A stretch of 6,189 nucleotides of DNA from Saprospirales bacterium (GTDB lineage: Bacteria; Bacteroidota; Bacteroidia; Chitinophagales; Saprospiraceae), in NCBI GenBank assembly GCA_003448025.1, contig DLXL01000206.1, forward strand, positions 1-6,189. The letters are read 5' to 3'. The position numbers and the translations under genes are program-made. The first letter of the stretch is position 1. Each line of letters opens with the position of its first letter. Shown piece after piece: positions 3,201 to 6,189 of this stretch. The notes under the pieces were generated by a model. It saw nothing but the letters and a program-made list of their open reading frames with translations. It was not told the origin of the DNA and did no database searches.

Positions 3201-6164
3201 AACGAATGCATTCGCAACCCGGTGAATTTTGACTATTATATTGTGAATCCGAACGGCTACCAGAATGGCAGCCCGAAAATGGAAGTATTCACCCAGAGCA
3301 ATATTGTCTACCTGCCAACGGATGATCTGCAGTTCGACTTTTTCCTGCGGAACAATGCTTCGGTCATTGCGCCAAATGCCTGGTTAAGCATCGATTCTGA
3401 CGGCGACCTGTCGGACGTGCAATTGTTGCTCATGCCTGCACAAACGCCGGTTTCCCAGATTGGGGGCGTGTACCAATTGGGTACCTTGCAAAGTTTTGAG
3501 CAACCGGCTTTTCGCCTGATAGCCAAAAATCTGAGTTGCCGGCCGGTAACCCTTACCATTCGCTTTGGCTGGGATTGCGCTCCGGTGTTCAATGCCAACG
3601 GAGATGCCTGTGGCACTTTTGTTAAAACGGTGGAACTGCGCCCGCAACCGCCGGAACTGGAATTGGTGATCATCAGCCAGCCCGAGAATATTCCCATGTG
3701 TTCGCCCTCTGCTTTTTTTGAGTTTGAGGTATCGAACGCTAACGACGGAACGGCCTATAACATCCTTCCCAGCATCAAATTGCCGCCGGGCATGCGTATT
3801 CAACCGGGTACCACCCAGCTTTCCTATCCGGTTGGCGGTGCTTTTGTGAATATGTCTGACCCGATACTGAAGCCGGGCAATATCTGGCAATTCGACCCCG
3901 AAGCCGCTTCCAACCTGCTGGCCCAAAACGGGCTCGTTTCTGCCGATTTGAATCCGCTCAATGCCTTGCGCATCCGTTTTCGGGTGATTGCAGAATGTGG
4001 CGCGGTGGCCAACGCCCAGCCCATTTATGGCGCGGAATCCATCCAGGCTTGCGGCATTAATTCCAATATCCTGCGCAAACCGGGCGAGCCTATCGGTATA
4101 GAAGGGGTGGATCCCGGCTTGGCAGCAGTGTCTAACCTGCAATTCTCCACTTTGCCGGGTGTTATCAGTTGCGACGATCCGGTGGAACTTACCGCCACCA
4201 TTGCCGTGAATGGCGCACCAATGAGCGGGGATAGTATCTACATCCTGCTGCCGGCCGGTACCTCGTATGAGCCGGGCTCTTACAGTGCAGGCTTGAATGC
4301 ACCTGCCGGTCCGCCCACTATTTCCGGTCAGCAATTGCAGTTGCCACTGCCGCTGAGCCTGGGAGCCGGAAGTGTGCTGACATTCCGTTTTGACGTTCAA
4401 TACGATGACCCTGCAGGCTGTGCCGACAAGTTCGTGATCCTGCAAACCAGGGAAAAAACAGAGGTGTTCTGCCCTTCCAATAATCAGCTGTGCGATATCT
4501 ACGTCGCCACCGGAGAAGCATTGCTCAACCTCAATCCGCAAAACCCGGAACTTCAACTCAATAATTTCCAACTGAACAACCAGGGTGGACAAACCACCTT
4601 TACGGCTGCGCTGGAAAATGTGGGCGTTACCACGGCCACCAATCCGTTGGTACAGATTTACCAGGATTTGAACGGAAACGGACAAGTAGATGCCGGAGAA
4701 CCCAAAGTAACGGAAATTACCGTGAACGGAACCCTGGCGCCTGGTAATGTAGCCGCGCTCAACGGCAGTTTGAACAACCTCCCGGCTTCGGCATTTTGTA
4801 GTTTAATTGCGCTGATCCCGGCAGATCAAAACTGTGCCTGTGCGGATCAGGTATTCCCGCTCAACGGCAATCAGGTAGTGACGCAGGGTATCGGTTTGTG
4901 TAACGTACAAACCGTTAACGTTGGAACCCCGGAAACAGCTGGCAGTACCTATACCTGGCTGACGCCAGCCGGATTAAGTTGTACCAACTGTGCCAATGCG
5001 GTGTATACGCCCGGGCCGGACGTTACACCGGGCGAATTGGTAACACTGATCCTGGAAGAAAAATCAGGCGGGTGTACCATAGAACGCCGTTTTGACATAC
5101 AATTTGGTGGCGATTTCGGCATTGAAAAACAAAGTCTGAGCATTTGCGAAGGAGAACCAGCTACACTGGAAGCTACAGCCGGCGGCACCCTGTACAACTG
5201 GGCTGGTCCTGGAATCTCCAATCCGAACCAGCAGACCCAGGTGGTACAGCCAAACAACAGCGCCAATTACAGCGTAACGGTTACTTTCTCCGGAGGCTGC
5301 ACCGGTACAGGAACCGTGTCTGTTACGGTGTTCCCGGCCGATAAAATCACCCTGCCAGACCTCACTACCTGCGAAGGGCAACCGGTACCTATCCTCGGGC
5401 AACTGACGGATGTTCCGGGTATTTACACCCTGGAGCTGCAACAGGCCAATGGTTGCGACAGTATCATTACGCAGGAGCTTATAGTGGTACCCACCAATAT
5501 TGAACAAACAGAAGTGTTCTGTGAAGGCGGCTCCAAAGAGGTGTTCGATAGTGTATTTACCACCTCAGGGAGGATTTGCAGGACAGAAACCCATCCTGTA
5601 ACAGGCTGTTCGGTAACCACTTGTGTAGATGTAATAGAAACCCCCAACCCACAGGTGCCGGAACAAGGTGAACCGCCGGTTATTTTTGTAGGAGATAGTA
5701 CCATCATTAATACCCCGGACATTTTTGCCACCTATGAGTGGATTCCGTTTGATCCTGCAATATTGGAATGTGATGATTGCCCGGATCCCTGGGCGTCGCC
5801 GGATACGTCTACCACCTTTATTCTGGTAGTGACGGATGGTAATGGTTGTATTGATACGGCAGAGTACCGGGTATTGGTTTGCAACGAGGAGGAGGTACAC
5901 ATTCCTAATGCATTCTCCCCCAATGGCGACGGATCAAACGATCTGTTCCGGGTGGTACCCACCGAGGGCGCCGAAGTCATTCGGTCTCTGTTGGTATTCA
6001 ACCGCTGGGGACAAAAAGTATATGAGGGTTCCGGAGTCAATGCACAATGGGACGGCAAAATAGGGGATCAACCGGCTGCTTCAGATGTCTATGTCTGGAT
6101 CCTGGATTATGATTGTGGCGGAAAATCCGTGCGCAAGAGCGGCGATGTGACGTTGTTACGGTAG
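234..6164 (+). CDS. Giant secreted multidomain protein with T9SS type B (gliding-motility-type) C-terminal sorting domain
   Basis: The gene encodes about 1976 residues (roughly 210 kDa) with no frameshift or internal stop. The ATG at 234 is chosen because it begins a canonical signal peptide (Met-Lys, hydrophobic core, Ala-Gln junction at residues 19/20). In-frame starts at 156 (TTG), 165 and 177 would add an extension with no obvious role. Domains in order: DUF11-like array (about 21-608), glycine tract (609-623), diverged beta-rich region (624-1140), two DUF11-like modules (about 1142-1438), CARDB-like segment (about 1440-1550), PKD/Ig-like and CEG...GC modules (about 1550-1883), and CHU_C/TIGR04131-type sorting domain (1888-1976). 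No catalytic motif is visible. Proteins of this build are exported by the Sec system and then T9SS, and act at the surface as adhesins or structural components; for this protein that role is inferred from architecture. There are about 58 cysteines, many likely disulfide-paired outside the cytoplasm. No strong Shine-Dalgarno site precedes the start, as is usual in Bacteroidota. No co-transcribed neighbour is visible. Confidence 0.95.
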   Translation: MKQFTLIFIFLLFVSGIMAQNLVISTQNPDGLYVCGNDQITVTLQNGAGPAATNLKTTITFPPGITYVPGTVAGATQDNISNLNAPVFALADLAGGGSTSFTLSVSAGCALVDAINNQQLFSNTIVATYAGGSKQVISNLYPVETGFVNISSVSPPTTTAVKGDVVMRMITLKNTRTGPIQSLRLTDAHFPGITIQLQGGVNQTNVPTLFSAEVPGSFFASVGNGDNFLDFNEEITLVEKVTIEDCGIPTFTNQSLIVIGWGCNNSSCQQDSVYASITILPTTENPSLSFVPIYAAPVSQCGAIPSTQEILIINNGQLPATNVLVSPYTLDTTFHALDQNSFQCNNGSGLQPLAAQASTPTTLGSCNNSNYSLDVVVTVPEVLPGDTVRLQFNTYYCEPVCGGLIPRMKVAYNYFKACPPNVPVGSVFNFYPDTNFLKVRAGTIYNLENCLQDGETYSLKYWVKSGRLIQDTGYLQVQFNLPLGFTWDPDCPLNLDGQTPLASEINTNPDGSSVVRMVFDLPFSQDSVSDDICLTYNCEIGMPCESAVPNVPPRGLDYTVYPPPSDCGGCQLKLFSYSMVSVTPNDPINCAITYCDEFILVVDDACDPGGGGGGGGGIGGGGGSLVVLDFDSYRTNYGFEDNNDDRKADNFNIANAPGLRRDRFLVGDTLRTEMRAFVAEGAVTSLNFRLFLESWTSDFDTLDGDSYDIGAGKILFANYDTTSFIRSQLVIKTASGQQYTCPIDLPQIRSDQHIIQVAEPNIRPPQIIDVGTNMFHQFDLNLGMLSCLPPGFALAEGDSVIFTADFKFEFNFTPMGSNAPPLVNFRNSICDTEKTYSWQLQDYCSDKALGQFSGYIETVNPNAHRIEPCAQSTEVSPFQYNIFIARANMFPFEVRQISTVNKYSYSLPTSVALIDSKLNYLRLQENVPVFGVTPLTPGFGGDSLSLDLTPFFSQQLDEGYSFELSTRFDTTCGYNGTQFGRTVLGMEYANECIRNPVNFDYYIVNPNGYQNGSPKMEVFTQSNIVYLPTDDLQFDFFLRNNASVIAPNAWLSIDSDGDLSDVQLLLMPAQTPVSQIGGVYQLGTLQSFEQPAFRLIAKNLSCRPVTLTIRFGWDCAPVFNANGDACGTFVKTVELRPQPPELELVIISQPENIPMCSPSAFFEFEVSNANDGTAYNILPSIKLPPGMRIQPGTTQLSYPVGGAFVNMSDPILKPGNIWQFDPEAASNLLAQNGLVSADLNPLNALRIRFRVIAECGAVANAQPIYGAESIQACGINSNILRKPGEPIGIEGVDPGLAAVSNLQFSTLPGVISCDDPVELTATIAVNGAPMSGDSIYILLPAGTSYEPGSYSAGLNAPAGPPTISGQQLQLPLPLSLGAGSVLTFRFDVQYDDPAGCADKFVILQTREKTEVFCPSNNQLCDIYVATGEALLNLNPQNPELQLNNFQLNNQGGQTTFTAALENVGVTTATNPLVQIYQDLNGNGQVDAGEPKVTEITVNGTLAPGNVAALNGSLNNLPASAFCSLIALIPADQNCACADQVFPLNGNQVVTQGIGLCNVQTVNVGTPETAGSTYTWLTPAGLSCTNCANAVYTPGPDVTPGELVTLILEEKSGGCTIERRFDIQFGGDFGIEKQSLSICEGEPATLEATAGGTLYNWAGPGISNPNQQTQVVQPNNSANYSVTVTFSGGCTGTGTVSVTVFPADKITLPDLTTCEGQPVPILGQLTDVPGIYTLELQQANGCDSIITQELIVVPTNIEQTEVFCEGGSKEVFDSVFTTSGRICRTETHPVTGCSVTTCVDVIETPNPQVPEQGEPPVIFVGDSTIINTPDIFATYEWIPFDPAILECDDCPDPWASPDTSTTFILVVTDGNGCIDTAEYRVLVCNEEEVHIPNAFSPNGDGSNDLFRVVPTEGAEVIRSLLVFNRWGQKVYEGSGVNAQWDGKIGDQPAASDVYVWILDYDCGGKSVRKSGDVTLLR
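291..2057 (+). other. N-terminal array of DUF11-like beta-sandwich modules (residues 20-608)
   Basis: This region is rich in Thr, Ser, Val and Asn with alternating hydrophobic strands. Three module starts can be placed by a shared register: Cys35 with PPG 62-64 and Pro69-Gly70; Cys301 with Ala-Thr-Asn ending at Asn322 (degenerate, no PPG); and Cys450 with LPLG 481-484 and Pro489. The first module matches the DUF11/'conserved repeat' pattern of large Bacteroidota surface proteins (strand, Asn-x-Gly turn, Ala-Thr-Asn, Pro-Pro-Gly, Tyr-x-Pro-Gly-Thr). A GWGC motif at 260-263 with Cys268 closes the second domain. About 21 cysteines fall before the glycine tract. The fold is inferred from pattern and domain boundaries are approximate. 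Confidence 0.65.
2058..2102 (+). repeat. Polyglycine-encoding GGN triplet tract (Gly9-Ile-Gly5, residues 609-623)
   Basis: Fifteen codons, all glycine except one ATT (Ile) at 2085-2087, separate the N-terminal array from the middle region. The glycine codons are mostly GGC and GGT in short runs of the same codon, with one GGA. A tract like this would be a flexible hinge. Length changes in units of three bases would keep the frame, so it could vary between strains without breaking the protein. It directly follows Asp-Ala-Cys-Asp-Pro and is followed by Ser-Leu-Val-Val, where a new strand begins. Confidence 0.95.
2103..3650 (+). other. Middle beta-rich region opening with an Asp/Asn-rich motif (residues 624-1139)
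   Basis: No standard domain is recognised with certainty. Soon after the glycine hinge comes Asp-Asn-Asn-Asp-Asp-Arg-Lys-Ala-Asp (641-649), then Leu-Arg-Arg-Asp-Arg (659-663) and a Val-Gly-Asp-Thr-Leu strand. A similar order (Asn-Gly/Asp loop, then Arg-Arg-Asp-Arg, then Gly-Asp) is familiar to me from other large Bacteroidota repeat proteins, from memory only. The Asp/Asn run resembles a calcium-binding loop. Cysteines are sparser here (about ten). The region ends with a GWDC motif (1112-1115) and Cys1126, echoing GWGC at 260-263, so it probably finishes in the same kind of domain as the N-terminal array. Confidence 0.5.
3651..4550 (+). other. Two consecutive DUF11-like modules (about residues 1142-1438)
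   Basis: The first module has Cys1156, Asn1176, Leu-Pro-Pro-Gly at 1183-1186 and Pro1191-Gly1192. The second has Cys1313, Leu-Pro-Ala-Gly at 1339-1342 and Pro1347-Gly1348. The spacing from the Cys to the Gly of PxG is 30 and 29 residues, against 29 in the first module of the protein, and the second Pro-Gly always follows 5-6 residues later. The two Cys starts are 157 residues apart, a plausible period for one module plus its closing strands. These are the best-preserved copies of the repeat. The role is likely structural: stiff beta-sandwich stalk units. Confidence 0.7.
4551..4880 (+). other. CARDB-like segment with EF-hand-like loop (about residues 1440-1550)
   Basis: The segment has strand, Glu-Asn-Val-Gly turn, strand, then an Asp-x-Asn-Gly-Asn-Gly-x-x-Asp-x-x-Glu loop (residues 1478-1489, bases 4665-4700), then Leu-Ala-Pro-Gly and another strand. 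That order matches CARDB/DUF11-type cell-adhesion modules, which often carry a 'DxNxNGxxDxGE' insertion. The loop has acidic or Asn side chains at positions 1, 3, 5, 9 and 12 and Gly at 6, as in calcium-binding EF-hand or dockerin-like loops. No partner helices are evident, so calcium binding is inferred only. The end at about 4880 is approximate. Confidence 0.55.
4881..5130 (+). other. PKD/Ig-like module (about residues 1550-1632)
   Basis: It contains Tyr-Thr-Trp (the usual Y-x-W strand of PKD-like domains), then Leu-Ser-Cys-Thr-Asn-Cys, then Val-Tyr-Thr-Pro-Gly and a closing strand with Gly-Gly-Cys. Trp followed by 'L-x-C-x-x-C' and a 'P' strand is a recurring arrangement in Bacteroidota PKD-like domains that precede a gliding-motility sorting domain. 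A similar C-x-x-C arrangement recurs in the last module before the sorting domain (Leu-Glu-Cys-Asp-Asp-Cys). Boundaries are approximate. Confidence 0.55.
5133..5336 (+). other. Ig/PKD-like module starting Ser-Leu-Ser-Ile-Cys-Glu-Gly (residues 1634-1701)
   Basis: Cys1638-Glu-Gly-Glu-Pro starts the module, Tyr-Asn-Trp lies in the central strand, and the last strands are Tyr-Ser-Val-Thr-Val and Val-Ser-Val-Thr-Val, with Gly-Gly-Cys between them. The order 'C-x-G-x-x-x-x-L ... Y-x-W ... Y-x-V-x-V ... G-C' is the usual Bacteroidota Ig-like/PKD-like consensus. The two cysteines probably pair. It is the first of three modules that begin Cys-Glu-Gly. Confidence 0.65.
5370..5643 (+). other. Two tandem CEG...GC modules (residues 1713-1803)
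   Basis: Copy one runs from Cys1713 (Cys-Glu-Gly-Gln) to Gly-Cys1741-Asp-Ser-Ile, and copy two from Cys1763 (Cys-Glu-Gly-Gly) to Gly-Cys1792-Ser-Val. Each has a Gly-x-Tyr/Cys strand between, and the Cys-Cys spacings are 28 and 29. The 'G-x-Y-x-x-x-x...x-G-C-D-S-I' pattern is a very common short repeat in secreted Bacteroidota proteins. Copy two departs from it: Tyr is replaced by Cys and Asp-Ser by Ser-Val, and extra cysteines appear nearby, so it may form a different disulfide set. The function is unknown and probably structural. Confidence 0.6.
5691..5882 (+). other. PKD-like module immediately before the sorting domain (residues 1820-1883)
   Basis: It contains Tyr-Glu-Trp1836-Ile-Pro, Leu-Glu-Cys-Asp-Asp-Cys-Pro-Asp-Pro, Pro-Asp-Thr-Ser-Thr-Thr-Phe and Val-Val-Thr-Asp-Gly-Asn-Gly-Cys, ending in Val-Leu-Val-Cys1883. 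This exact order of elements is typical of the last domain before a gliding-motility C-terminal domain. It probably acts as a spacer that displays the sorting domain. Confidence 0.75.
5895..6161 (+). other. T9SS type B C-terminal sorting domain (gliding motility-associated, CHU_C/TIGR04131-like; residues 1888-1976)
   Basis: Hallmarks visible: Ile-Pro-Asn-Ala-Phe-Ser-Pro-Asn-Gly-Asp-Gly-x-Asn-Asp (start of the family), a hydrophobic strand ending in Phe-Asn-Arg-Trp-Gly-Gln-Lys-Val-Tyr-Glu, then Trp-Asp-Gly, a Gly/Ala turn, Val-Tyr-Val-Trp-Ile-Leu, and the final Lys-Ser-Gly-Asp-Val-Thr-Leu-Leu-Arg. The length of 89 residues and the position at the extreme C-terminus are usual. In this family the domain directs export through T9SS; for some members (SprB of Flavobacterium johnsoniae) secretion also needs a SprF-like partner. 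No partner gene is visible here. Confidence 0.92.
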
Positions 6165-6189
6165 ACGGTGGACGGCCTACGGTGGACGG
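6158..6189. repeat. ACGGTRG heptamer tandem repeat overlapping the stop codon
   Basis: The units are ACGGTAG (6158-6164), ACGGTGG (6165-6171), a partial ACGG (6172-6175), an interruption CCT (6176-6178), ACGGTGG (6179-6185) and a partial ACGG cut by the window edge. The first unit contains the last sense codon CGG and the stop codon TAG of the large gene. The array may continue past the window. No terminator hairpin is visible in the 25 bases after the stop. Confidence 0.8.

Noticed and set aside
3384..4685. Long open frame of 433 codons on the minus strand
   Set aside because: It lies wholly opposite well-patterned DUF11-like modules of the plus-strand gene. Its translation has no recognisable domain, signal or start context. 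It is best explained by codon bias leaving the complementary frame open.

Overview
The window is one very large protein gene with short flanks. The gene (234-6164, + strand) encodes about 1976 residues. It begins with a signal peptide, continues as a long series of cysteine-containing beta-sandwich-type modules, and ends in a gliding-motility-type C-terminal domain, which is the type B sorting signal of the type IX secretion system (T9SS). That system is confined to the Bacteroidota. The architecture, the roughly balanced base composition and the absence of a strong Shine-Dalgarno site suggest a member of the Saprospiria or Chitinophagia, but the exact lineage cannot be fixed from this sequence.

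Layout: 1-233 is non-coding and starts with a tandem CTCTGCG-type repeat. 234-290 is the signal peptide. 291-2057 is an N-terminal array of DUF11-like modules. 2058-2102 encodes a glycine tract (nine Gly, Ile, five Gly). 2103-3650 is a second, more diverged beta-rich region that opens with an Asp/Asn-rich motif. 3651-4550 holds two clear DUF11-like modules, and 4551-4880 a CARDB-like segment with an EF-hand-like loop. 4881-5882 holds PKD/Ig-like and 'CEG...GC' modules. 5895-6161 is the T9SS sorting domain. The stop codon lies inside a run of ACGGTRG heptamers that continues to the window edge.

No enzymatic domain is visible. The most economical reading is a secreted, probably surface-anchored adhesin or structural protein. 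Its partners (T9SS components, a PorP/SprF-like protein) would lie outside the window. No multi-gene system is visible. The points most worth checking are the five-fold Cys/Pro-Gly repeat register, the glycine hinge, the cysteine content (about 58) and the heptamer repeat that contains the stop codon.
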